In this document: one piece after another, positions 42,711 to 53,646 of the stretch | Position numbering within the stretch: position 1 is the first letter of the stretch | How the letters are laid out: every line of letters begins with the position of its first letter | Origin: Isoetes taiwanensis | Taxonomy: Eukaryota > Streptophyta > Lycopodiopsida > Isoetales > Isoetaceae | Length of the DNA: 64,000 nt | Reading direction: 5' to 3' | Assembly: GCA_021234155.1 (NCBI GenBank) | Contig: JAJEKV010000011.1 | Coordinates: forward strand, 9,839,712 to 9,903,711 | Notes under the pieces: model-generated | Seen by the model: the letters and a program-made list of their open reading frames with translations, nothing else | Told to the model about the DNA's origin: nothing | Databases searched by the model: none | Program-made: the position numbers and the translations under genes

Positions 42711-43315
42711 CTTTTACACTCTCACCGTGTCTAATGGAAAATGAGTTGAGTTCAAAGACAAGATCCCGGGTGAAGTAGCCTTACCAAACCTTGATAGAAA
42801 CTTGTGTTCCAATTCATCCCCTTTGGTACCTATAGACACCAAAAATCGAAAGCCAAGATCCGCCTCATCACCCTTCATGCATTTGATGAATTCTCAAACC
42901 TCGAACCCTTCTTTTCTCCCATGTTCTTCATAATAGTCTTCAAAGTTTTTAGAAAATGGTTGGCATTCATGGAAGAATCATAGCAAGGGGGGAAACAGTA
43001 TAGTCAACTCAAAATGATAAGGTGCATGGAGGAACAGACCGAAAGGTGTTGATCTCGTTCAAAAAAGTTTATGAATTTGTGAAGAAGAGGGCACAGAGGA
43101 AATATTTGTAATATTTGTAGACCGATAGAGAGGAGCCGGTGGAGGAATAGGCAAGTTGGGAGTATTTGTAGCATTAGTGGTAGATCCGGTAGCCACTCTC
43201 ATGCTTACTCCTACCAAATCTGGTTGATTTGTCTCCCTCGTGGGTTCAGCAGACTCAAATCTTCCTTGGTGCCATTGAGTTCAATTTCCGTAAAAATCTC
43301 TGTGGACCTCCAAAA

Positions 43316-45707
43316 TGTTAGCCTAAAACCCGAATTTTAGCCTAACCTCAAAGGAAGTGTAAACAAACCGTCAGACCTCCAGATCACTTAGGGTGATCAA
43401 TCCTTAATCATATAAAGCAAAAGAACTCAATTTCAAATGCCGGTTTTGTCAAAATCACTACAAATCCCTCGGGCGTAAAAACTGCCGAGCAAAAATCAAT
43501 CTTGCAAATACACCCTTTAAGATTTTTGAGTTTTGGTTTTGGTATGAGTTATAGACAAGTAGAGGGAACTACCGGTGAAAGTCCGTCTCGATTTGGATAG
43601 GGGAAGACCAAGAAAATCAATGTCAAAGTTCACCAAAAATTGGTCAATGCCAAAACAGAGAGCCAAAATTTGCAAATATAGTTTGGTGATAAATCTTGAG
43701 TTGGAATTTGTATAAACAGCTTCAAAATAAACTCTAGATCATGTGCATAAGGTTTTCTTGACAAGCAAACACTATGATATTTACCGAGATGGGCCAAAGT
43801 CTCGATTTCACACAGCTTTATGACAGCTTATGGAAAAACTATTTTTCTTTGTTTTCTTTACATATAAGCAATACTCAAACCTTTTAAAGAATGGGACACC
43901 ACTATTAATTTGGATTCTACTTTAAATATCCGGTTTCTATTAGTTTAGACAAAAGTAACAACTTGAAACAAAAGAAGATGGAAACACTATTTGTCCGTGC
44001 AATGAATATGCATTCAAATCATAAGATATCACAGAGTTTAGAATTCTCAAAGAAGTAATACCTGTGATAATGCTTGAGAACAGATCCCAAGGCATTGTCA
44101 ACTTCCTCAAAACCCAAAATTATCGAAAAGAGAAAATAATAAGATAATTTGAGTAGCAAGGGAGTTTTGATGTCAAATAAGTCACAACAGAGCCTGGTCT
44201 TCAATCAAAATACAAATAATCTTCAATCTCGAAAGGTGATTAGCGTAATTTGAGGTAGAACAGATCAAGAGAATATCAGAATATAGAAATCGCCTGCATC
44301 ACGAGGTATATCTCCGAGGGGGTAAAAAATGATCTCAGATTCCCATTATTAAAAACCGCCCTTCCCAAAACCAGCTTTCTGGTTCAATGATTTCCTACCT
44401 AATCTGGAAAGCAAGTTTCTATCAATCAAGTGCCACAAAGGGTTCCGTGGGTTTCGAAAAGGTTTAGGAACTAATTTCTAAAGGAAATTGGCTGGATTCA
44501 ATCAGTTTAGGCACCTAATTGGCCGGATTTAGCGTGTTCCTCTATTTCTTAGGGTTTATCAAAAATTCTCAAGGGCTTATATATCCCACGTGCACAAACG
44601 AAGTCCGGGCGGCTAAGGTATATAAGGAATAATGCAGAGCAGCTATTAAATTTATGCGTTACGCAGAGGGGACACCCAAACCAGGTTCCGCCCCCACCCC
44701 GGCCGCCACGGGAAAAATGGGGGTGACCTGAACTATGCAAAATTAGATAGGGTAGATAGGCTAGAATAGGTTTTTTATTTTTTGGCACGATCCCAAGAAA
44801 TGATATTTGAGGGGTTTCCATGTCTTTTTTGAATTTTGAAAAGGCCAACCTAGCTATTTTTGCCAAGCTTCAAATCTAGAGTGTTTTCAGGTCAAATTGA
44901 GATACTTGAAATTTTGGCCATTTTGACTATGGTCAATGAATTTTCAACCTTGGAAATGGTGAAAAATCATAGGAAAAGGGTGGAAAAATAGGAAAAAAAA
45001 AAAAGGCTATGGTAGGATTTAGGGTGATAGAATGAAGGTAAAATTCAAGCTTTTTTTGCTCTTGAGGTTTTTCATGATCTCTTGAGAGCAATTCACAAGT
45101 GGAGGTGAGGCCAATAAAATATAGGTAGTGAGGTAATGAAAGAAGGCATGACAGGGTGAAAATGAGGTATATAAAAAAAAATGAAAGGAAGGTGGATGTA
45201 GGATGGATGAAATGGATGAAGGCTGAACCCCTCAGAGCACATGATCATATCTCAAAAGCTCAAATCATACCTTATGATGAACATAACTTTGCTCAAGGCC
45301 CTAGGGTCTTCCAAACTTCTAAAAAGGTCTTCCAATCTTCAAGGCCAAAATAAGAGCAATTCCACTTCTAAGTGCATCTTCATATGTGTGACTTCCAAAT
45401 CATGGGTGCAACTCCATTTAGTTTCATATGAGTGAATATGAGCAACATGGTAATGACTCCTTGTATAGCTTGCAATATTCTTTGCCCGGTCTTCAAGAAA
45501 TAAGAATGTAACTAGAAAACTTCCTCAAAGGAAAGAATTAGGCTATACAACCAAGATCCCAAGGGTCTTCCAAACTTGAACCAATTTCTTCCAAACTCTA
45601 GCAGGATCAAAATAGCACTAACTCTTACCATATGAGTGATGAGAAAGTAACTTAAGATGAAACCTCAAAAGAAACCACAAGTCTTCCAAACTTTGACAAG
45701 TATCTTC
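43316..45707 (-). repeat. 5' LTR (right copy)
   Basis: Begins TGTTAGCCTAAAACC, ends CAAGTATCTTC, where the split FCP1-like exon resumes. Same length as the left LTR within about 10 bases. Confidence 0.9.
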
Positions 45708-45902
45708 GGGAATCCACCATCTTACGATCCAAAAAACTTTGGGACAGATGATTTTCTGGTGAAGTTTGTGTCTATTATGCATAATTTGGCTATGGGGATG
45801 ACGGTGGGTGAAGTGTTAGATTCGTACCCAGAACTGGATAGAACGGCTGACATGGAACCACACCTTGTTAAATACGTGGAAAAACATGGATTGATCCCTT
45901 AA
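45708..45902 (+). CDS. C-terminal part of the split FCP1-like domain
   Basis: Reads GNPPSYDPKNFGTDDFLVKF, IMHNLAMGMTVGEVLDSYPE and MEPHLVKYVEKHGLIP, then TAA. NPP followed by an acidic loop, a helix and (V/Y)-x-(K/E)YVE-x-H is how plant FCP1-like phosphatase domains end. It therefore continues the exon cut at 33743. About 20 residues that should contain the DDS motif are missing at the junction. Confidence 0.6.
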   Translation, partial: GNPPSYDPKNFGTDDFLVKFVSIMHNLAMGMTVGEVLDSYPELDRTADMEPHLVKYVEKHGLIP

Positions 45903-46430
45903 TGTTTTATTGGAATATATGATATTTTTGTATGATATTTGTGCCATGTATCGATAATTTCGAGTCTGGAATTGCCTCGCAAATAATGCAATTTGTTATT
46001 ATCAAACCTAATATTATCATCTATTGAGCAAGCAATATTTGTCTCATCTATGTTAGCAACTTGCTCTTCATTTCTGCATATTTCAATTCGCATATGAAAA
46101 GTCACATGTGAATCGCAACCTTATGTTATTTTTGAAGTCCAAAAAAAAAGATTAAAAAAAACAAAAACCCCCTAGAAGACAATAGCAGGTTGGCGTGATT
46201 TTGGAGTTGACATAATCCCAATTTAATTGGATGATGGTTCATGAATAAATGCAAGAATAATGTGTCCACCAGCTTCTGCCATTAAGCTGACTTTTCTTGG
46301 GCATATGGTGTATGAGCACGTCCAAATGCTGAGCTTATCTTGTTCTCTTGACTTCTAATCCAAGTGCTTTGATAACCATGATAGTTATCATTAAGCTATG
46401 TTGATATTCAATGATAGACCACATAATAAC

Positions 46431-46531
46431 ATATGATTGCTGCAGGGCCAATATATGGATTCTATTGATTTAAAGAAGAAACATATGATTGCTGCAAGGC
46501 CAATAAATGGATTCTATTAATCTAAAGAAGA
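46431..46531. repeat. 50-bp tandem duplication
   Basis: CATATGATTGCTGCA(G/A)GGCC...TAAAGAAGAAA twice in tandem. Confidence 0.85.
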
Positions 46532-46766
46532 AAATCGTGCAGTATATAATGACCTGGAGATTTGATATAGTCTAATACTTTGTTAATGATGTGCATCCAT
46601 ATCAAACAAAGATGTAACACTTTCCAATGAAATAGGGAATAAATGAACTCTTACATGAATTGCATCATAAAATGCAGGGAGTATTTGATCATCCTAGCTT
46701 CCCCAAGTTCTGAATATGTCATGCCTGCTGCAACATACATCATATTTTATCATGCATTAACTTTAT

Positions 46767-47000
46767 ATTGTTGTGCATGGGCACATATCCTGTAAGTAAG
46801 ATCATGTCAAAAATAATGTCCTGCAATTGAAACATATCGAGAACAATCTCTCAGTTATGCAATATTCAGTGTTTAATAAATGATGCTAAACTGCATGACT
46901 GTATATTGTTGTGCATGGGCACATATCCTGTAAGTAAGATCATGTCGAAAATAATATCCTGCAATTGAAACATACCAGAACAATCTCTCAGTTATGCAAT
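46767..47000. repeat. Direct duplication, about 95 bp, spacing 135 bp
   Basis: TATTGTTGTGCATGGGCACA...CTCTCAGTTATGCAA at 46767-46862 and 46902-47000 with few differences. Confidence 0.85.
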
Positions 47001-48089
47001 GATGCTAAAAAGAAAGAATAACTCTGGATAAATGAAGAGCTGAGAGCATAAAAGTGAATTCATTAAATTGAACCTACTGAGGAAAACGCTTTGTGTTGTA
47101 CCTATATAAAACAATGAAGTTGCAAAAATGGGGTAACATCTTCAGACAGTGGCAGCCTGCAACTCGGCTTCTATGATTTTCCTTATGTGTGGACTGTGAT
47201 GTCTGGAACTGAGTGCCAAATTTCTAGCTTGGACTTGGAATCTGTAATGTCACAGCATGTTGTCCGTTGCAACTACCCAACCAAATGTCTGTGGACTTGC
47301 CCATACCACATAAACTGTCTGCCAAACCATTCTCCTCCATACCACATATAATATATCCCATGCTGGCTCTTCCAACGATCCGCTGCACACGACAAATTAG
47401 TATTCAACATAAAACATGCAATCAGATAGAGTCCTTACATAAACAAAAACCCAAAAACTTTTGTTGCAGAGACGGATCCAATAGATTCAAATCAAGAAGC
47501 AGAAATTGGTGACTTAGTGCTGCTTGTTCACCAGCGTACGTCAACCCGCTACTATCCCTTTCCAGCTGCAAGAAGACAATCCATTCGCAATCTCAAAGCA
47601 ATTCAATTGAAGGAAAAAACCCTCACTGACACAAATTCCTTCCAATGATTTTTGCAAAATCCGATTCAAGATGAAGAATGAAGAGTGTCTTGGCATGTGG
47701 CATCCATGCAGAGGAACTTAGTATGGAAAAAACTCCTATCCGGCCACTGTTTTCGTTTTCGATGCCTTATTTCCAATCCCATCTACCCATTGAAATCATG
47801 CAAAAAAAAATTAGTGATTTTTGGAACGTCAAAAATCTTTGCCGGCGACCAAAACGTCAATAATCTTAGGAAATCGCATAAGAAAAAATTCCAAAAAACT
47901 TTTTCACCAAATCTGAAAATCCCAAATTAAAAGAGTTGATTTTGTTTTCATTTCACATGTACCTTATTCTAGATCAATGGCCTTCCAATCCTTGGACTGA
48001 CTATGTCTAGATAATTTTAGAAGCATAAATTTACTACTAGCATTAGCATTATCTTATCTTATTCTTGATAGCCTTTTAATATTTGGTTA

Positions 48090-48188
48090 TTGTGTTTGGT
48101 GATGGGGCCTAGTCCCCAGGTTTTAGATGGGTTGTTGCCCTTGCATGTGCCGTCCCATAACCCGTTGGGTTCCCGTGGATGTAAAAAT

Positions 48189-48219
<31 letters not shown>

Positions 48220-48222
48220 TTT
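48090..48222 (+). mobile_element. LINE-like 3' end with (TATCT)n tail
   Basis: GGGCCTAGTCCCCAGG, GTTGTTGCCCTTGCATGTGC and TTCCCGTGGATGTAAAAAT run directly into about seven TATCT units (48187-48222). A GC-rich 3' UTR ending in a short tandem repeat is typical of some non-LTR retrotransposon tails; no RT was seen upstream, so it would be 5'-truncated. Confidence 0.4.
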
Positions 48223-49857
48223 TTGCTTTATTATTGCAGACCATCTATACGGCACTAGCTTTACTAGCAATACGTCATTTCACATAGTCATTATGTTTTC
48301 ACATGTCCTTGTCCTTTCTCATTCTACCATATGGCTAACCTCCTGGCACTCAACCGAGACCTCAACACTGTTGACCTTCATTTCCTCTTTTGCTTTGGCC
48401 ATAACCTCTCCTTGACTTCGGCTTCACATTTGGCCTTAAATGCTTGTGCATAGCCATCTTACTTTTTTCTTCCGACTTAAACCTCTTTTTTGTTTGATCC
48501 ACGATGTCATCCAAACTTAATCTCCCTTCTTGACTTTCCTCTTAATTTGTGCTGACATGTCTGCCACTTCTACCTCTCCCTTATTCATCGCACGCATATC
48601 CTATTTGGCAAGTTGCAGTTTGACATCATGTTCTTGAAGTTATTCTTTACAGTTTTAGGATTTTCTAGCACTATCATTATACATCATTTGCATATTTTTG
48701 ATTTAGCTATGTCTGGATGTGCCAAATATTGCGTTTGGCACTCCATTGTAATTTTGTGACATGGGTTTCTATTAGATCATTTTTTATTTTTTGATGCTTA
48801 TCTTTCTCTAGATGTGGAGTATATTGAGTTGTTGTGCATGAGGTATTATCTTGGGCGCATTCTAATTTTGTGCATTGTGCTAGTCCCGCCTAATTCTAGT
48901 TGTCTTGGGGAATTCATTTCTGGCTGGCTGTCGAGATCTTTTTTCACTTATATCAGGCTTTTCGAGAGTTAATCTTTCTAGTTTACTCCCACTTACTTAT
49001 TAACTTGCCGAGATCTTTTTCCATTGACGGAATTGGTTACATGTCCTATTGTTAGGTTGATCTCTTTCTATTCATTTTTCAGACTCAACACTCTCTTATT
49101 TGATCCCCTTGTGACTGTAAGGCATGTCAATGTCCCGATTTTTCATTTGCTTGTCTCTACATCTCATTATATCATCATTTTGTGTTCAAGTCGCCATTTC
49201 GCATCATTTGTCATTCAGCTGACCTTCTTGCCTTCCACCTCCTCCTTACACTCTCGGATTCCATCTCTTCTCTATACTTCGCCTTACCTTCGACATCGAT
49301 CTTTCATTTTTCTCTTCATGTGACCGTAGCCATCTTATCATTCTCTCGCCTTGCATCTCTTTGTTGTTTGATCCATGTCGTTTTCAGCTCGCAGCAATAC
49401 AAGGGCCTTCATGATGTTGTTCGTGCACATAGTCGCAGGCACCGTCGTTGGCCGTCTTCCTCTTCCGTCTGCAACAACTGCTCGGGGAGTTCCATGTATT
49501 GATGTTCGTGTTCACGGCAGCTGGCGATCATCGTGCTCCCCCTTTCATTAAGTGGTTCGTGACGTTGCTCGACATTTAGATGTTTCCCGTCGGCTGGGCT
49601 TATAGGTAAGGAAGTTCTCTAGTAGTCGGCCGGTTTTTGTGTTCTTGTGAGTCCCTTCCCAGAATGACATCGATTAGAGCCCTCGGATCGTTATTCTGGG
49701 ACGGGATGAGCAGCTATATATGTGCTCATCATTCTTGTGGCTAGTTATCGGCGTCTTCTCACTGCAGCATCTCTTTCTTTGTCCATTGCTTCCGACCCTA
49801 CCCGCCCTTATATGTTGTTTTGGGTTCGTCTATTTTTCTATGTTTCTGTTCCGTACT
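48223..49857. other. Unrecognised, pyrimidine-rich on plus strand
   Basis: Between 48330 and 48660 the minus strand has Lys/Glu-rich coding-like composition without a stable frame. A frame at 49024-49323 is T-rich and hydrophobic, probably chance. Confidence 0.35.
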
Positions 49858-50020
49858 GACCACCCATTGGGTGATGCTTTTTTCCACCTGATGGCTGATG
49901 CAAATTATTTTCCACCCACTTGGTGATGCTATCTATATTTTCCACCCCTTGGGTGATGCTAGATGATTTCCACCCATTGGTGATGCTATTTTTTATTTTT
50001 TCCACCTCACGGTGCTGTTT
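49858..50020. repeat. Tandem repeat TTTTCCACCCATTGGTGATGC, about 5 copies
   Basis: Units of about 30-40 bp with the core CCACCC(A/C)(T/C)TGGGTGATGCT separated by AT-rich linkers. Confidence 0.8.
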
Positions 50021-50149
50021 TCTTTTTCTATATATGTTCGTTTACAGTTCCTAACGGCTAATGTGTGCAAAATACAATTATGTGGGCTCTCGCTGCCCTA
50101 CGTCACCCCCCGTGTGAATATGCACCCAAACCAAAGGGGGTTTAAGGGG

Positions 50150-50318
50150 GATTTTAATTTAAATGTGTTGGACCCAATGGTTGTGTTAATTAATGTCAAT
50201 GATAGTTATGTGTTGGTTGTTAATGTCAATGGTTGTTATGTGTTGGGGGATTTAATTTTTATATGTTAGATGTTAATGGATTGTGTTGCAAAAAAAAATT
50301 TTTGGCCCCTTCGGGGCC
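50150..50318. repeat. TTAATGTCAATG repeats and a GC hairpin
   Basis: TTAATGTCAATG(A/G)T(A/T)GTTATGTGTTGG is repeated (50192-50242). Beyond a run of A and T, GGCCCC-TTC-GGGGCC (50304-50318) forms a perfect 6-bp hairpin of unknown meaning. Confidence 0.6.
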
Positions 50319-51068
50319 TTAGGGACGCCCTCTCGATGTGACAAAAATTTTAGAATTCAAACCGGGAAAAAAACTAGAATTCATTTGAGGCTTTCATCAC
50401 ACATAGCTTTTTGAAGTTGATCACAATAAAACAAATAGAACATAAGTAAAAGTTACCATAAAGATAGAGCAGATTGATCCCATTATTCTGAAAGTCATAA
50501 AGTTTGCAACACAAAGAAAATCCCCTGTTATTATGCTACATATTGTTAATTCCGCTACAACTATTTCTCTTTCACAATGACACCATTGTTTATCAATCCA
50601 TATGATTTTGGATGTTCCATCTCTAGCTTAAAGGTAATGCATGATTCAGCTTTTGGTTCGATTAAAGTTGCAAACCTACAATATAAATGCATTCTTGTGG
50701 CCACCGTTTGACCGATCTGGCGGACATATGAAAAAGGGCGTGGAATAATCCGCTGTTGTGTGCATAAGAATCGCTTGTTGATTGAAGCTAAAGGTCGGCC
50801 GCTATGAACAATCCGGACACCCGTGAATATCCAAGAGTTGGAAGCAAAAACAGAGGGCCTAAACTTGAATCTGCAAAAGAAATCTTAGGAAGGAAACAAA
50901 AGGGGGTTTTGCAAAGACTACATTGTAGAATCAGAAACCAATACCTTGTAAAACAAAACATTATGCTAACTCAAGAAACATTAAAAACAAATACCTTTGT
51001 AAGTGTGAGCAAAAATCCATCTCGTGGTAGTAAAATCCACTCCCAACAATAAGAATCCAAGAGGGCAA
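50319..51068. other. Intergenic, nothing recognised
   Basis: AT-rich with short frames only; 50804-51052 (NNPDTREYPRVGSKNRGPKL) has no recognisable family. Confidence 0.4.
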
Positions 51069-51245
51069 GTACACATGCATATGCACACATGCACACACAT
51101 GCACACATGCACATGCACTTCAGACTTGCACATGCATTACGCACGCATATGCACATGCACATGCACATGCATTACGCACATGCATACACATGCACATGCA
51201 CATGCATGTATTACGCGCAGCAGTTCATGCACAAACACATGCGTA
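51069..51245. repeat. CACATG/ATGCAC microsatellite-like array
   Basis: Imperfect (ACATGC)n and ACATGCAC repeats. Many CATGCA words also match the RY element core, but simple repetition explains them. Cys/Met- and His-rich frames here are repeat shadows. Confidence 0.85.
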
Positions 51246-52540
51246 GGAAGACAACAACCCCGATTGTTCCAAATCCAACGAAAAATCAACGGGCCCATAA
51301 AGGGTGCACTCTAGAAATACTATTTAGTACACCCCAACGTAATACAACAACGTAAATCATAGAAACCAAGGAAAAAAACGTATAAAAAATCTAAAGTAAC
51401 CCCGCTATTGTGCTACATATTTTCTTATAGGGGGTGCTCGTCACGCTATAGTTGTACCCATTTTTCCACGTTTAATGGGTACTTTCTAGGCATTCTTTTT
51501 TCGTGTTTCACACATCTCTATGGCGCTGATGTTTTGCTGGCTTCACCACTCTCTACCTCAGGTGACGCCTCCTGCATCATATGGCCTCCTGACGATAATA
51601 TACGCGACTCCTTTCCTCCCATGGCGCATCATCTCACCATGAGCAGGCTCTCCGCCCTGCTTCGGCCAGCTATGAAATGAGGCCCGAAGAAGGACAATGG
51701 CAGTCATTCGCCCACGCCGATGGGGACTCCTACGCTACATGAATACAAGGGTTAGCACACAAAGACAAATATACATGAATAACCACCTCCTCGGTATGGC
51801 ACATCCATCCAAATACCAACGGCATCAATATGCATCTAAATCCTAAGAAAAACACTCCAAAACCCGTGGTTCTAGCCCCCATTGCATCAAAGTTGAGGAT
51901 CGACCGACTACTGGCCTCAAGAGATCGCCAGACCGAAGTCTTGCATGGCGCTATCGCATAGAACACGGCTTAGGGTTGTTCACTCCATCCGCTTCCCCAC
52001 AGGTACGTTTCTTGCGATGGGTCAATTCATGTTATGGCTTCGCTATAGCCTTCCGGAGACGCAGGTTCAAGGGATCACCCTTTGAGCCTACTCCGTGTTC
52101 ATGACGCCTGGTCCGATGAGGCGTGTGCCTGGGAAGCGTCCCCTTCCGAATCACAAAGGTTCCATGGGTGAGCTAGAGAATACGTGCGCATCGGCGACCC
52201 CCGCATCCGCATTCGACTTTACTCACCCTAAATCTACTCAAAGTGCAAGGTGCTCCATACGGATCACACCTCTACACCCGTGGAGTGTCGGACCCATACC
52301 CGCCCTCTCCTCGCGGACTGGCCATCGGCCTAGCCCACTGTAGGAGTCTCGGGAGCCTTGTATGCTCATGCAAGACCCCACCCCTCATGTCACCACTTGT
52401 GTTCCTTGTCCGGTGCTAAGCCGCACCATAGCATCTAGGACCCGTGGGCTCTTGTGCACAGCCGCAATTAATGGGACTCTACACGCTATCTAGGAGCATA
52501 CTACAATACACGGTTCCCGAGGTCTCTACCCCCCCCCCCC
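51246..52540. other. GC-rich stretch without recognised genes
   Basis: From about 51500 to 52540 the sequence is GC-richer, ends in a run of about 13 C (52528-52540), and carries only short motif-free frames. Could be LTR or other TE sequence; no second copy in the window to prove it. Confidence 0.4.
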
Positions 52541-53135
52541 GCTTCGTCGATTAAACAAAGAACTAACAATCCATCCTTTCAGAGTAAGAACCAGAATTAA
52601 ATATAAAGAGAACTTGCTTGCACAATCAAGGGTTAGTTTCTATGATTGAATCACAAAGAGAGCAGAGAGACGGACACAACCAAGTGTTATCTAGAATTCA
52701 CATAGCCACCTACCTGAATTCTGGCTGGACTCGTTTCCATGGGGCGCCTCCATCTCCTGGGAGTTGAGAATTCAGCTGTTGCTTCACAGGGGTGACTGGT
52801 ATGGTGGTTCTCTGCAGGTGTATGATGGCGCTCAGCTCCTGGCCTTCCTTGGTCGATCTTCAGGAGTCAATCCCAGGGATAGGGGTCAAGTTGGCATCCA
52901 AACTTGGCAACCCCCATGCTGCCCAATCGATTGGGGCAGGTGGCGCCTTCCCCAAACAGCAATTAGCCTAATTAAGTTATTAGCTAATTTAATCCACTTA
53001 AGAGTAACCCCCTAGGTTACCATTAAGTTCCCATACCCCCATGGTGACGTACCTTTAGGGGGGTGACGTGCTTGTATTTGTACATGTCCCATATAAATAC
53101 GTGACGTAGACCGTATCAATACGTGGAACGTCACA
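52541..53135 (-). repeat. 3' LTR (outer limit unknown) of the chromovirus
   Basis: In element sense the LTR starts TGTGACGTTCCACG at 53135, directly after a polypurine tract. Its U3 holds four TGACGT words (about 53043, 53062, 53101 and 53129). The distal border cannot be set because no second LTR is seen right of 59 kb. Confidence 0.55.
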
Positions 53136-53148
53136 TTCTCCCCTCCTT
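53136..53148 (-). other. Polypurine tract of the chromovirus
   Basis: On the minus strand AAGGAGGGGAGAA immediately precedes TGTGACG, the PPT/LTR junction used to prime plus-strand synthesis. Confidence 0.7.
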
Positions 53149-53646
53149 AAAAATAATGTTGTCCTCAGCATTGGGGTTGGCTAATCGAATACATATACAT
53201 AAAGCACTTAATTAGAAAAATGGAGTTAAGAATATAACATTAATACGTTGAAATTATAGTAGTTCGGACAGTAATAGATTGAAGTTGAAATATCAAAGTA
53301 CAAGCACGAAGGTGCCTTATACAAACTTATCATCAAGGGAGTTTAGGACCAAAGTCCAATTTAAAACATTAAGACAACCAAATCACACATGTAGACAAAA
53401 CCAGTACGGGAAAAGTTGGGTCATCAGCAACCCTCTATACAAGGCAGGTGACGATCTGTTCACTGGCCTGCATACATCAATATACCCGTAGGTAAATAAT
53501 ATGATTAAATTGTGGTTGAAGGGACCACCCCCTACAAATAAAAGAAAAAGTATCTAGAAGGGAACCTATCATGTCTACGGGTTGCAATTCATTGTGGCAT
53601 GAGGAATGGTTCAGTTCCCGGTATAGCCAGAATGAACGCAGTCTAT
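53149..53646. other. Chromovirus 3' untranslated spacer
   Basis: Between the pol stop and the PPT; no gene seen. Confidence 0.5.

Larger units (their letters stand above)
33744..45707 (-). mobile_element. Tat-like Ty3/gypsy LTR retrotransposon, about 12 kb
   Basis: Two direct LTRs of about 2.39 kb (33744-36125 and 43316-45707) flank a minus-strand gag-pol. Order along the element: zinc-knuckle gag, protease, an RNase H-like domain, RT, the RT-linked RNase H, integrase. A further ORF lies on the opposite strand between integrase and the 3' LTR. Just inside the 5' LTR the sense strand reads TTTTGGAGGTCCACAGAG, a candidate primer-binding site whose tRNA I cannot name. Long LTRs, extra RNase H and an antisense ORF fit the Tat lineage. 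The element is inserted in the FCP1-like exon. No clear target-site duplication: left flank GAACT, right flank GGGAA. Confidence 0.85.
45903..48089. other. Intergenic, 3' flank of the split gene
   Basis: No defended coding region. Two short plus frames near 47267 and 47678 have no motif. Holds the duplications listed separately. Confidence 0.45.

Noticed and set aside
33744-45707. Dating the insertion from LTR differences
   Set aside because: Differences cluster at CHG words and look like miscalls, so an age from raw divergence would be inflated.
50304-50318. Hairpin GGCCCCTTCGGGGCC as a second Helitron 3' end
   Set aside because: It is followed by TTAGGGACG rather than a CTRR end at the right distance, and no TC start is evident.
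51024-51355. His/Cys/Met-rich plus and minus frames
   Set aside because: Produced by the ACATGC repeat in every frame.
51900-52540. GC-rich stretch as rRNA gene
   Set aside because: No recognisable conserved rRNA blocks; more like TE or LTR sequence.
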